Part shown: in pieces, positions 41,304-56,239 of the stretch | How positions within the stretch are numbered: the stretch's first letter is position 1 | How the letters are laid out: every line of letters starts with the position of its first letter | DNA from: Mayamaea pseudoterrestris | Taxonomy: Eukaryota; Bacillariophyta; Bacillariophyceae; Sellaphorales; Sellaphoraceae | Direction of reading: 5' to 3' | DNA length: 64,000 nt | Assembly: GCA_027923505.1 (NCBI GenBank) | Contig: BROI01000029.1 | Span: 1-64,000, forward strand | Made by a program: the position numbers and the translations under genes | Notes under the pieces: model-generated | Seen by the model: only the letters and a program-made list of their open reading frames with translations | What the model was told of the DNA's origin: nothing | Databases searched by the model: none

Positions 41304-42317
41304 ATGAGTTCCTCACCTCCTCCATCCCCATCTGCTGATTTGAGTGGCAATACGAGCATTATTGAGCAAGCTTTTGGAATAAACTGCAATCTTTACTCCG
41401 ACGTGCTCGATTGCGCCAAGGACGCAAGCAAGGCTGTCTTGCGCAAGTCATATTATCGAGCAGCTCTTGCTCACCATCCGGATCGCCATCAAAGTGAGAG
41501 TGACGATGAGTCATTGGAGTCACACAAGCAAAAGTTCCAAGCCATTAGCTTGACGTACCAAATCCTTTGCAATGATGAGCTTCGAGCCGAATACAACGAG
41601 ACTGGCGTCATTCCGGGACGAGACCATGACGAAGACATTGACTCCAAGGACTATTCAGCCTGGAAGGATTATTTCAGTAACATTTTTGGATCAGTAACTA
41701 CGTCAAAGATTGACGCTTTTGCCAGCAAGTACAAGTGCAGTGAGGAGGAGCGACGCGATGTTTTGAAGTTTTTTGTCAGTCGTAAGGGCAACTTGGTAAA
41801 GGTTTTGGAATGTGTCATGCTTAGCGAGCCACGGGATGTCAAGCGATGGGTGGAAGATTTTCTTGAGCCAGCCTTTTCGTCAGGTGAATTGGATGCTAGC
41901 AACTTGCGAACACCCATGGATAAGAGTTTGAAGCAGTGTTTGAAAATGGCAGAAAAGGAAAATCAAGAGGAAGATGAGGCAAACAAATTAGATGAAGAAT
42001 CTGATGATGATGACGGTGATGATGAAACCGAGACGGATGAGGATGATGTCAAGCGACCGACGCCGACTAAGAAAGCCAAGGCTTCACCGAAGAAGGGCCA
42101 CAAGACGCAGGCCAAGTCTTCCTCTCGGAAAAAGAATAGCGTAGGAGACATGGACAGCTTAGTGGCGGCAATTCGCAACAAGAAGCAGCAGACCGGTGGC
42201 GATGTCTTTGCAGACTTGGCCATGCGATATGGAGGAAAGCTTGACGAGGATCCGTTGTCGGATGAAGCATTTGCGAAGGCGCAAACTAAAATTAACAAGA
42301 AGCCTTGGCGAAAGTAA
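41304..42317 (+). CDS. DNAJC9: DNAJC9-like J-domain protein (histone co-chaperone)
   Basis: 337 residues in one exon. The J domain is at about residues 28-100, with the HPD tripeptide in LAHHPDRHQ, which is needed to stimulate Hsp70. It is followed by the DNAJC9 signature: the WKDYFSNIFGSVTTSKIDAF segment and the helix pair EEERRDVLKFFVSRKGNLVKVLECVML, then an acidic and Lys-rich tail (about 225-300) and a conserved C-terminal end with DVFADLAMRYGG. Animal DNAJC9 binds histone H3-H4 and recruits Hsp70 to fold or rescue histones. The neighbouring CBP/p300 gene is another chromatin gene, but no functional link is shown by this. Confidence 0.88.
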   Translation: MSSSPPPSPSADLSGNTSIIEQAFGINCNLYSDVLDCAKDASKAVLRKSYYRAALAHHPDRHQSESDDESLESHKQKFQAISLTYQILCNDELRAEYNETGVIPGRDHDEDIDSKDYSAWKDYFSNIFGSVTTSKIDAFASKYKCSEEERRDVLKFFVSRKGNLVKVLECVMLSEPRDVKRWVEDFLEPAFSSGELDASNLRTPMDKSLKQCLKMAEKENQEEDEANKLDEESDDDDGDDETETDEDDVKRPTPTKKAKASPKKGHKTQAKSSSRKKNSVGDMDSLVAAIRNKKQQTGGDVFADLAMRYGGKLDEDPLSDEAFAKAQTKINKKPWRK

Positions 42318-42367
42318 ACAGTGAAAGGCGCTATGATGCTTTATATAATCCTTTTATTACATCACCT

Positions 42368-45671
<3,304 letters not shown>

Positions 45672-48600
45672 ATGATGGGCTTTGACGGTGCTTCAGGGCC
45701 ACCGCCACCAAACGGAGCGCAGGTCATGCAGCCTCGGCCGGGCATGCCTCCAAACATGGGAGGAGGAGGACCGCCAAATCATGGTCCGCCGCCGCCGCAG
45801 CAGCATATGGGTGGAGGGCCGTACGGAAATGGTGGTCCATATGGCATGCCGCCGGCGCAGAGTCCTCACAATCATAACTTGAATGCTGCGAATGGAGGAT
45901 ACCAGCAGGCTGGACCAGTCGGAGCTCCGCAGTACAATAATTCTCATGCTCCTCTTCACTCGCCTGGAAATATGCATCCAGGCATGCAGCAGCAGCAACC
46001 CATGCACCGATCGATGCAGCAACAAGCCAGACAGCAGCAACATGGCATGCCGCCGCAGCAAATGCCGGTACATCAACAGCCGCCTCCGCAGCAGCAGCAA
46101 ATGAATCATGCGAGGCAAGGTCCGCCGCCGCATCAACAGCAGCAGCAGTACATGCAGCATCAAACGGCTCCTCCTCCACAGCAGCAGCAAGCGCCACCAA
46201 CTGCTGCTGCAACGAGCGCATCGGCAAACGTTGCCGGAGGATGGCAGTCGGACGCGGATATACCTCATCGAAGAGAAATGATTCAGCAAAGTGAGTAGTA
46301 CTATTGGTCTCTGATGTATTTATAGCAGCTGGTGATCGTAAAGAGTCGAACCTTCATTCGTTTTCGCATTTCTTGTCCATTTAACTCACATAATACATTT
46401 TTAAACCGCCTGCAGTTGTTAAGCTGATAAAGAAAGACAGGAGCGGGTCACCTGAGTCGATGAATAAGCTACCGCAAATGGCCAAGCAACTGGAGGTATC
46501 GCTCTATAGGAATGCTACATCTTTTGATGCCTACATGGACATGGCGACGTTAAAACGAAGGCTACAGCAAATCGCAGCCGAAGTGCAAAGGAAAACAAGA
46601 GGACAAGGACCAGAGCAGCCTCCTGCTGCGCCAATGCAGCAGCCGAATCAACTTCCGCCGGCGCAGCAGCAGCAGCATTACATGCCACAGCAGCCTCCGG
46701 ATCAACAGCAAATGCGTTCAACTGATGGACGAAACGATATGCACCAACAGCCATATGGCAACGCACAACCACCGAACCAAATGAATTTAATGCCCCCAAA
46801 CTCGCTTCCAATCAATACGCAGCATCACCAGCAACCGCCACCGTCGGGGTATCCAACGCAAAGCAATCGAGTGATGGATAATCGCATGCAGCAACAAGCA
46901 CGTCAACCACCACCGCATCCCGGTCCACATCAGACGCAATACCCTCCGCACATGCCGCCACAGCAGCAAGTTCCATTACCGCCACATCAGCAGCAGCCGC
47001 AGCAAGTTGACCCTCCGACAGCGCCATCACCATCGACTGCCTTGTTTCAGAACCGCAACGATCCAGAATGGAGGTTACGGGTGCGTCACAAGCAGCAACG
47101 CCTTTTACTATTGCATCATTCGGCAAAGTGTTCAGCGCCGGAAGGTCGATGCGAAGTGACGCCCCATTGTGCTGACATGAAACGATTATGGAAGCACATG
47201 GAGGGATGCAAGGATAATGATTGTCGGATCCCTCACTGCTTTTCGAGTCGCGCGATTTTGAGTCATTATCGAAAGTGCAAGGATCAAAATTGTCCAGCCT
47301 GTGGGCCAGTACGAGAGACGGTTCGAAAGACGAAGAACATGGGAGTAACAGTGCCGCCGGCGGGAAATCGGACGAATGGGCCACATTCTGGAGTTCCCAT
47401 GCCGGTGGACGTTAATGGAGTGAGTCACAGACCAATGATGCAGCAGCAACAAGGCATGCCGCCAAGTAACGGTTCTTTAATGCAAGCGGAGTCATTTCAG
47501 TCGGGTGCATCGGGACAGTATTCGCAGCCGCAACAGCGGTTGCCTCCGCCGGCGCACATGAATATGCCGCCTCCTGTTCCTGGAAATATTCCGCCGCCAA
47601 TGAACAGGCCGCCGTATCCGTCGCATTCATACCCGCCACCAATGCCGTCGATGAACGGCAACAGCAATGGATCCGTGCCTAATATCAATCAGCAAATGTT
47701 CCGCGAGACGGACATGGATCGTGGAATGGGATCAATGGATTCGTCCTCGATCACCTTGCCTCCAGCGGTTGCAGCGTCGCGCAGTGGACATCCGAGTCAG
47801 AACAGCGAAGGGCAAAAGATTAGACACAAACAGCAGCGTCTTCTTCTATTGCGTCACGCTTCGAGGTGTGAATATGAGCCTGGGCAGTGCCCGGTCACCC
47901 CACATTGTGCAAGTATGAAGAAGCTTTGGGAACATATTGCTCACTGCAAAAGCCAGCAATGCACTGTTCAACACTGTCTTAGCAGTCGGTATGTGCTGAG
48001 TCATTATCGACGGTGTAAGGATTCAAAATGTCCAGCCTGTGGTCCAGTCCGCGAGACAATTAAAAAGTCTCACGATCTGGAAAGGAACGGTCAAGTAAAT
48101 GGCCTCGCATTGTCCAACGCCGGCATTAGTTTGAGCCCGCAATTGGCTGGCTCGCCGGAGGTATACCAGCAAGAGACGAAGCGATTAAAGGTCCGGCACG
48201 AAACCTCTGGTATGGACGCGTCGGGCTCGTCGGCAAATTCTGTCAATTCTACGGCGGCAACGCTAGTAATGTCGTCGGTCAAGGTTGAGTCTGGAAAGAA
48301 GGTGGATAAAGACGCAAACAAGTCAGACTATTCGTTGCTCAACAGTTTTAGTGCCATGCAATTGGAGACGCATTTAGAATCGCTCGATCGCAAGACTCAA
48401 CTGTCGCCTATAAAGTTAAAAACAAAGTGTGGCGACGTGTTAAAGGGGCTGCAATCACATCAGCACGGTTGGGTGTTCAATAGTCCAGTGGATCCTAATG
48501 AGCTTGGCTTGCCGGACTATTTCGATATTATAAAGAAGCCAATGGATCTGGGGACAATTCAAAAGCGCATCGAAAATGGGCATTACCATGAGCTGGAGGA

Positions 48601-51058
48601 TTTTGTCGCGGACTGCAACCTGACGTTTGACAACGCCATGACGTACAATGAGGATGGTTCTGTGGTTTACGACATGGCGAAAGAACTTAAAATTAAGTTT
48701 GCTGACGATGTTGCAAAGTTGATGGAGCAGTTGGCGGCAGAAGATCAGTTGAGGCGGCAGAACGATCGTGCATGTACTCTTTGCGGCTGCGAGAAGCTTT
48801 TGTACGAGCCTCCTGTTTATTTCTGTAATGGCATGAATTGTCCTAGCCAAAGAATTCGTCGGAACAGCCATTTTTACGTTGGGGGCAACAGTCAGTACTT
48901 TTGGTGCACCACTTGCTACAACGAGATTGACGATAAGATTCCAATCGACATGGGCGACATAACGATTGTGAAGGCTGATCTTAAAAAGAAGAAGAATGAC
49001 GAGGTTCACGAGGAGAGTTGGGTGCAGTGCGATACGTGTGAGCGCTGGGTCCATCAAATATGCGGACTCTTTAACACTCGACAAAACAAGGAGCACCACA
49101 GCGAATACTGTTGTCCGCGATGTCTTTGCGATAAATTGAATACAGGCGCGCGCCAGGTTTCACCTTGTCCTCCAAGTGCCGCAGACCTTCCTCGGACAAT
49201 GCTATCGGAGTGGCTTGAGCAGCACATCATCAAGCAGATTGCGGTCCAAAAGCGACAAATTGCAGAAGCGAAGTCATCGTCTGACAACATTCCACTCGCG
49301 GAAGCGATACGTCAAGTCGAGTCTGGAGGGCCAATTGTTATTCGCCAGGTTACCTCCATGGATCGCAAACTGGAAGTGCGCGAGTTAATGCGAAAACGAT
49401 ACGCGCACAAGAATTATCCTGAGGAGTTTCCCTTTCGTTGCAAATGTTTGGTGGTCTTCCAAGAACTTGATGGCGTTGACGTGCTCCTATTTGCCCTGTA
49501 TGTTTATGAGCATGGCGAAGACAATCCACCACCCAATCAGCGCTGCATTTACATTTCCTACCTCGATAGCGTGCATTTTATGCGACCACGAAAACTTCGA
49601 ACCTTTGTCTATCACGAAATACTGATTGCGTATCTGGATTACGCGCGTCGGAAAGGCTTTTCGACAGCTCACATTTGGGCTTGTCCTCCGCTCAAGGGAG
49701 ATGACTACATCTTCTACTGCAAACCCGAGGATCAGAAGACGCCCCGCGACGCGCGGTTGCGGATGTGGTATATTGATATGCTCGTCGAATGTCAAAGGCG
49801 CAGCATTGTTGGCAAGATTACCAATATGTACGACTTGTATTTTGCTGACGACAATATTGACGCTACAGCGGTGCCATACATGGAAGGTGATTACTTTCCC
49901 GGCGAGGCTGAAAATATTATCAAAATGATTGAAGATGGATGCGGCAAAAAGAGCGGCGGCGGTGGCAAAAAGAAGAAGAGCAAGAACAGCAAGAGCAAGG
50001 GAAATACTGGAACTCGTTCGTCGGGCATGGATGAGGAAGCCTTGATTGCTAGCGGCATGTACGAGGGCGTTAAAAGTTTCAAGGACCTTGACCGGGATCA
50101 AGTCATGGTGAAGCTTGGCGAGACAATTCAGCCGATGAAGGATAGTTTTATTGTAGCATTCTTGAACTGGTCGGGCGCAAAGGACGAGGACATGGTTGTT
50201 CCGGAGGAGATTGAGCAGTTGCGAAAAGAGTACGACTTAAAGAAGAGCGATATTACTGGCAGTAAACGAGACGCAATAGGAAATATTCGCGACGGTATTC
50301 CAGCACTTGACGCGGACGGTCAACCATTAAAGATTATTGACGACGACGCGGAGGATCTTGATTGCGAAGTTTTGAACAACAGACAAGCGTTCTTGAATCT
50401 TTGCCGAGGCAACCACTACCAGTTTGACGAGCTTCGTCGCTCCAAGCACACGTCGATGATGGTTTTGTGGCATTTGCACAATCGGGACGCCCCAAAGTTC
50501 GTCCAACAGTGCATCATTTGCAATCGCGAGATTTTGAGCGGCATGAGGTACCATTGTAAGCAATGTCCCGACTATGACATTTGTCAGGAATGCTTCAAGA
50601 GTCCGGCTACCAATCGCGGTGCATGCAACCACGAGCTGCAGCCCATTCCAGTTGAAAATACAGAGAATCAGTCCCAAAACGGTCTGACGGACGCGGAACG
50701 TCTCCAGCGTCAACGTAACCTTCGTCTGCATATCCAGCTGATCGAGCACGCGTCACGCTGCGTTTCCAAGACTTGCTCGTCGTCGAATTGTCAAAAGATG
50801 AAGAGTTATTTGCATCATTCAAGCGTCTGCCGCGTCAAGGCTGGAGGCGGGTGCAAGATTTGCAAACGCATCTGGACGCTTCTCCGAATTCACGCCCAAG
50901 ACTGCAAGGACCGCAGCTGTCCTATTCCTCAATGCAATGCTATTCGCGAAAAGATGCGCCAACTAAAGAGTCAACAACAAGCCATGGACGATCGTCGTCG
51001 ACTGGAGATGAATCGGCACATGCGATTTGGTGGAGGAGCGGCACCTGGCGGGCCATAG
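45672..51058 (+). CDS. CBP/p300: CBP/p300-type histone acetyltransferase
   Basis: Two exons, 45672-46290 and 46416-51058, give 1753 residues; the 125-bp intron (GTGAGTAG to CCTGCAG) interrupts the KIX domain. Domain order: Pro/Gln-rich N-terminus; KIX (about 200-275, [15 protein letters not shown] across the splice); zinc-binding TAZ (about 428-513, [14 protein letters not shown]); a second TAZ (about 674-758, [14 protein letters not shown]); bromodomain (about 880-985, [20 protein letters not shown]); Cys-rich RING/PHD (about 990-1118); KAT11 catalytic domain (about 1130-1445), with [22 protein letters not shown] and [21 protein letters not shown] zinc finger (about 1568-1620); C-terminal TAZ2 (about 1640-1730). 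It should acetylate histones H3 and H4 and act as co-activator for DNA-bound factors. The Gln-rich repeats are coding. Confidence 0.95.
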
Positions 51059-51187
51059 AGAAAGCACTGTACTTGTTAATTTACACACACACGCAATGCG
51101 TATTATAGAGCTTTTTACTTCATAAATAATATGTTGTCATTGTAGATAGTGCTAGCGTAGTTAGTAGCAGCAGATGCCATCGTTTTC

Positions 51188-52033
51188 TTAAACCTTGACA
51201 GCGTTTGGTATGTCAAACTTTTCTCCCACCTTGGCATTGGTTTGTCGATTCATCATTTGCAAATATGATCTCAAAGCTAATATCAGCGCCGCGTAATGCT
51301 CCTTGGCCTTGCTACTGTCTCCGCGAATGATTGCCTTCCGAACGTCTCCAATGTCAAGGACCAATTCGTTAATGTACCATCTCGCGAGAAATAGTTCATT
51401 GGTCGTCCCAGTATTCTCCGATGCAAAGAATGAGTTCGCTAGCAATCCCATGGGTCGAATCGAGTATTCTGGAGCCGATTCGTCCAAAATATTGTTGAGA
51501 GCTTCCGGCTTGTCAAGCTGATCGGCCATGTTGACAATGAGATTGACTCCGCGCTGGACTCAAACCTGATACTTTTTGATTGCCTCGTAGCGCTGCTTGA
51601 CTGGAACAAAAGGCATACTTTTTGGAAAAGAGTCGTCGCTTACGAAAGGAGGAGCTGTTCCAAATTTAAAGTAGTAGTCTAGCGCGAAAATAACGTTGGA
51701 ATTGTCGGCCTTGCGTGACGCACTCGCTTGAGGATTGCCGACTTGGACTCCAACCGTGTAGTCGACGAGCGTTCCGCCCGGCGCAAAGTCTGCAAATGAA
51801 GAAGAAGCAAATATGAAGTATGGAGTTGTGTAGGCCAGAGATTTTAGCATAAAGGCGCGTCTGGAAGTCTCTTCATCTTGGTAAGGGTTGGTGCTTGCGT
51901 GCCGACGAATGGAAGGCGATGATGGGGACGCATGGAGTTTTGGTGACGGCCATGACGCCATTGAGAACCCTACTGCCGGATTGGAAATGCATAGCATGAA
52001 CACAATAATTGTATATTGCATATTAAAGCTCAT
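51188..52033 (-). CDS. psbQ: PsbQ-like thylakoid lumen protein, with in-frame TGA
   Basis: The ATG at 52033 starts MSFNMQYTIIVFMLCISNPA, a signal sequence, followed by a transit region, a twin-arginine RRAFMLKSLAYTTPYFIFAS and the cleavage site before DFAPGGTLVDY, so a three-part route to the thylakoid lumen. The mature part includes MPFVPVKQRYEAIKKYQ and, further on, SIRPMGLLANSFFASENTGT and LARWYINEL, as in PsbQ-type extrinsic proteins of photosystem II. Between the two halves a single TGA (51560-51562) interrupts the frame: KKYQV-stop-VQRGVNLIVNM. The frame is the same on both sides. No normal intron can remove it: the only GT-AG that spans it is 12 nt. The total would be 281 codons including the TGA. 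It may be an allele with a nonsense change, a sequence error, or a read-through stop. Confidence 0.75.
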
Positions 52034-52308
52034 CAAAGGTACTGTATTATAGGCTGGTCGATTGTGGAAGAAGGCACCATTGTGCAGACGGATCATTGAC
52101 GATGCGCCATCTTTTGTCACGCTTGTCGCATTTATGTCACACCGTTAATAAAAGATGTTCGTCGTCGTTTCGTCTTCGCAAAAATCACAATCCATTTCCC
52201 TCGTACTTCCTTCGCCGCAACTGCGGAAAATATTAGCAGCTTCCGCGCCTTGCTATACTACAGTCAAACCCTTTAGTATCGTATATATCCTATTACATTT
52301 CTAGCATT

Positions 52309-54066
52309 ATGTCATTGAAACCAGTCGCCATCAAGGCCGGCAAGACGGCTGTCAAGGCGAACACGACAACGTTCTCGGATCAAGCATGGATGACCTTGTA
52401 TACGGAACTGCAAGCTTACCAGCAAGAGTATGGACATTGTCGAGTTCCAATAGAATATGAGAAAAGCCGAAAGCTGTGTAGCTGGATGGATCGACAGCGT
52501 ACACTTTACAAGAATAAATCATTGAAACCATCACGAATCAATGCTTTGGAATATCTTGGCTTCAAATGGACAATTAGAGCGACTGAACTGGAAGCGAAAT
52601 GGGAAGCTAATCTAAACAAACTCAAAGATTTCAAAGCTGCTAATGGACATTGCATGGTGCCTCTTCGCTGGCGACAAGATCCATCCTTGGCGGCATGGGT
52701 CGACACGCAACGAGTCAAGGCGCGACGAGGAACATTGGACGCCTACCGCAAGAAACAGTTGAATTTTATCGGCTTTGCATGGAATCCTGGTAGGAATTAC
52801 TGGAATCCCAAGGCAAAGGCTGCTAATGCAGCCTTGGGCGAGTCTGGGCTGAGTTTTGCTGGTAACGGAAATTTAAAAGATGATCAAGTTGATGCAGAAT
52901 TTGAGGATGAAGATTTTCATACGAACGCAAGTCATGACAATGACCTAATGAGATCAATCACTGAAAAAGGCCGCGACGGAACTGGTTTAGTAGAAGTCAA
53001 TGCGGATGCGACGAACTTGACGCATGCCCGAGAGCATCAAGTGTCGGCGATTACAAGCAACTCCGAAACGACAGATGGACCAACAATTTTTACTCAACCC
53101 AGGGACCTGGCTTGGTGGACAAATGTTTGCCACTTGGAGGCTTACAAGAAGCAGCATGGTCATTGCCATGTTCCGGACGGATATACGGAGCAGGCACTTG
53201 GCAAATGGGTGGAAATGCAACGCGTGAATTACAAACGCGGTGATCTAAATCAAGAGCAAATTGATACTTTACAGAGTCTTGATTTCGAGTGGAACGCCCA
53301 GAGTCGGCAATACCACTCGGTATGGAGTAAAAACTTTGTCAAGCTCAAGGCCTTTCGTTGCATCCACGGACATTGCTGCGTGCCGCGACGTTGGCCCGAC
53401 GATCTTGTGTTGGGGCGATGGGTCTACAAGCAACGAGAAAACGCTCGAGCTGGAATTATAAAGATTGAGCACAAGGCAAAACTAGACGCAATCAATTTTG
53501 TGTGGAGCCCGAAATGTGGTGGTCATACTACCGCAACAATGAATGGCTTACCGCCTCGCCTAGACGCCTCCGTCAACGGAATGGAAGAAGAGTTGGCCGT
53601 GAAGGAATCGTCCGCGGTTGCTGGAATTGCGAATAATGAGGCGCACGCAGGATCAATGGAAGGAATCGAAGCAAGTAACCGAACGAATTGCCAAATTGAT
53701 CTTGACACGACGGCGTGCGAGGCACTCGTCGAGACTGAACAAAATAATGGTGCTTTCGACGCAGTTGAGTTTGAACGCAGCCGCGCCAAGCGCTATAAGG
53801 AAAAGGCCAAATCATATCGCCTTCAGCGCGACGAATATGCGCATCGTAACGCTCAACTTATCATGGACATTGAGACGCAGCGCAACGATTATGAGCAGCA
53901 CGTTGCGCAGCTGACGGCCAAGTCGCTCCGTCAACGCAACGTTTACGCGCAACACATGGCCGAGCTTGCCATGTCTTGTCGCAAGGAGCGTGAGGTGAAC
54001 GCGAGCCGCGTTGCCGAGCTGATGAAGCAAGTATCCAGCCTCCAAGAGCAGCTGCAGCCTCTTTGA
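52309..54066 (+). CDS. Protein with four helicase-associated (HA) repeats and a coiled coil
   Basis: 585 residues in one exon. HA repeats of about 65 residues lie at roughly 25-88, 94-157, 268-330 and 337-400; each has the family pattern GHCxVP followed by L..W...QR: YGHCRVPIEYEKSRKLCSWM, NGHCMVPLRWRQDPSLAAWV, HGHCHVPDGYTEQALGKWVE and HGHCCVPRRWPDDLVLGRWV. HA repeats occur in many diatom proteins with or without a helicase and are thought to bind nucleic acid. No helicase domain is present here. The last 90 residues (about 490-580) form a charged coiled coil (ERSRAKRYKEKAKSYRLQRD). Role unknown. Divergent from the PsbQ-like gene across about 270 bp. Confidence 0.85.
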   Translation: MSLKPVAIKAGKTAVKANTTTFSDQAWMTLYTELQAYQQEYGHCRVPIEYEKSRKLCSWMDRQRTLYKNKSLKPSRINALEYLGFKWTIRATELEAKWEANLNKLKDFKAANGHCMVPLRWRQDPSLAAWVDTQRVKARRGTLDAYRKKQLNFIGFAWNPGRNYWNPKAKAANAALGESGLSFAGNGNLKDDQVDAEFEDEDFHTNASHDNDLMRSITEKGRDGTGLVEVNADATNLTHAREHQVSAITSNSETTDGPTIFTQPRDLAWWTNVCHLEAYKKQHGHCHVPDGYTEQALGKWVEMQRVNYKRGDLNQEQIDTLQSLDFEWNAQSRQYHSVWSKNFVKLKAFRCIHGHCCVPRRWPDDLVLGRWVYKQRENARAGIIKIEHKAKLDAINFVWSPKCGGHTTATMNGLPPRLDASVNGMEEELAVKESSAVAGIANNEAHAGSMEGIEASNRTNCQIDLDTTACEALVETEQNNGAFDAVEFERSRAKRYKEKAKSYRLQRDEYAHRNAQLIMDIETQRNDYEQHVAQLTAKSLRQRNVYAQHMAELAMSCRKEREVNASRVAELMKQVSSLQEQLQPL

Positions 54067-54670
54067 GGCTGGTCATGTTGGGATACAATCGTGTCAAGGG
54101 CCTCGCCATGATGATTTTTATACTTTTATTAACATTACCATACATATGATAAAATCGAAGCGCGTATTAGCATTATACGCTGAGTATGAAGTGTCTCAGT
54201 TATCGCACGCTCATCACTGCAAATGAACTGCTATCACATGAGTCAACTCTATTATGGCTGGGCCGTGAGAAAAGTCATTATTAAAACTACACAAGGAGTA
54301 TACGTTGGCCGATGCGAGTATGATAACTTTATAGTATCTATTACATTAGTCGCCATGCATGAGCGTCCGGCGCAAGTCAACAAAGCACCACCTTCATATA
54401 TCCCTGTAGACCAAGTGAAAATGCGGATCCCAATGATACATCCTTATAGGCATTGCGCGTGCATTGAGACTCATTCATGCTTGGCGCAATGCGGCACAAC
54501 GTCCCTCCTCTTTACCCAAAAAAAGTGAGTGTGAGCCTGAGTTCGCTGTCGTCTGCCAAAAGCCAGCGAGCAACTGACGTCCATCTCAGGTGTATAGCAA
54601 ACTCCTGGTAGCTTGATTCGTACCGACCGGGCGCTGCGGTCAATCGCGGCGTTTAATAGCATCGGTACAA
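54067..54670. other. Intergenic region
   Basis: About 600 bp downstream of the HA-repeat gene. AT-rich, with no supported gene. Frames up to about 100 codons exist but lack any recognisable feature. Confidence 0.4.
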
Positions 54671-54674
54671 CCCG

Positions 54675-56130
54675 TCAAGGGCCCTTCCCATCGCACGTGT
54701 AAAGTTCACGTAACTTCCCATGAATCAGAGCATCCAGGTCAAGCGTCTTTAGGTCGACAAGAAAGGCATAACGTTTGCCAAGCCAGCGCAGCGAAAAAGA
54801 TTGGGAAGGCCTCAAACACTTCAATTGGCCCATCAGCACTCGAACATTCTTGTACAAACAGAAATTCGCCATGGCCGATGCGATATGGCAGCGTCAATGC
54901 TAGCAATCGATGTCTCGATCCTTTGGCAACCGATCTGACTCGCCATGCGAATGGATGATGAAATGCTTGTCCGCTGAAACTTGATGGGGCGGGTATCAAA
55001 CCTACCAAAGCGTGCGCATGAGCTTGACCTGCACCCAGCGCGACCACTGGAGTAACAGACATAACCGCGACGAACCTTCATTCTTTCCAAGACAAGAAAG
55101 CTTTCATGATATCCGGATTGAAAGCGCTGATTGCAAATTTAGTATGGCATGGACATCCAGCGTGAACGACCGACGGATGTCGATCAGCAATGTCGACGCG
55201 CGAACCAAAGAATTCTTCAATGGTGAATGGTAAATTATTGAATTCCAAATAGACCGGCAAATTTGAAGATGAATCATGCTGCAAGCATTGGGATGCAATG
55301 GATACTTAGAGTATGTCATAGACATTGCCACCGAGGTTCGTCCTTTCGAAGTTTGTCCTCCATTAAATTTGACCAAGCGCCTCGCGGTTCGAGAGGAATC
55401 CGTCAAAGCCTGCAAATAATTGCGCTTCATGGGCGAGCATTATTTTCGCGTGATTTTATGGAGTAGCTTTGCCGAAAACAAAATTCCCTGAACGGCCGGC
55501 AGTAGTTGACGCAGAGTGTTCCATGTGCATTCCCCGGTTGGGCGGCATGCTGCAGTCGCTGTAATTGCGCTGGCTCTTCCGGTACGAGTATCCTGAGCAC
55601 CTCTTACGCAATCCCACTTAGTTTTGCAATGCTCTTTGCAGATATTTCTGCTTCTTGTACGGCGACAGTAGATTGTCTTGGCAGCTATCGGTATAAGTAT
55701 ACAATACTGGAGCAATCGAGATTTGTGTGTGCTGCCAATTGCAAGATGACATCAAAATGCTACTCGAGCGCCACTTGTTCCTTTAGATCGTTTGGAAAGC
55801 AGTTTCCAATCATGACTTGTCCCATTTCCGATACTCTCAGCGCTTCCGCCTCCATATGCACCTGGCGTTGCATGGTGGCGTCGGCTATCATGGCGCAAAA
55901 AGTCCGTCATGCCGCGACTCGACAAGATGGCGGGCCAGTGGAGCGAATGCATGCCAGTGCCGGCCTCCAAGACGGTTTTTTATAGAATTTCTCCTTGGAT
56001 TATTCCACTGCATCCAAAGAGTAAATCATCCTTTGCCGTAAACGTGGCGAGGCTTGTGGGGACGACTCGGCTGTCATGGCAAATATCAATAGCGCAGCAC
56101 TAAATTGGAGAGTCACTTGCCGGTTCAATC
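54675..56130 (-). pseudogene. Decayed gene region on the minus strand, part methyltransferase-like
   Basis: Protein-like pieces in different frames, broken by stops, run along the minus strand. Near 56020-55960 the pieces RQRMIYSLD and, about 15 residues later in another frame, VLEAGTGMHSLH resemble the segment leading into motif I of tRNA m1A58 methyltransferase catalytic subunits (TRM61), where an RTQIIY-like piece precedes VLE-GTGSGSL. Further along are MGQVMIGNCFPNDLKEQV (near 55840), LEFNNLPFTIEEFF (near 55235) and LGKRYAFLVDLKTLDLDALI (near 54770). These may come from one or several genes. The TRM61 link is weak, and no part could be functional as it stands. Confidence 0.3.
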
Positions 56131-56239
56131 CTTTCATCAAGTAAGAATAAGCGCCGTTGATAAGTCAAGACTTTAGTGTTGTTCAAGGTAAGTGAAGGTG
56201 TTGCTTCTTCTCGACCATCGTTTTGTCGCAAGACGATAG

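Noticed and set aside
45693-46227. Two long minus-strand frames opposite the first CBP/p300 exon
   Set aside because: They are shadows of CAG/CCG-rich codons of the Pro/Gln-rich N-terminus; the plus-strand exon is confirmed by the in-frame splice into KIX.
54600-54700. tRNA-like sequence with CAACCC and TTCGTACC pieces
   Set aside because: No consistent acceptor, D and T-arm pairing could be built; no tRNA was found elsewhere by eye either, though a covariance model search would be needed to be sure.
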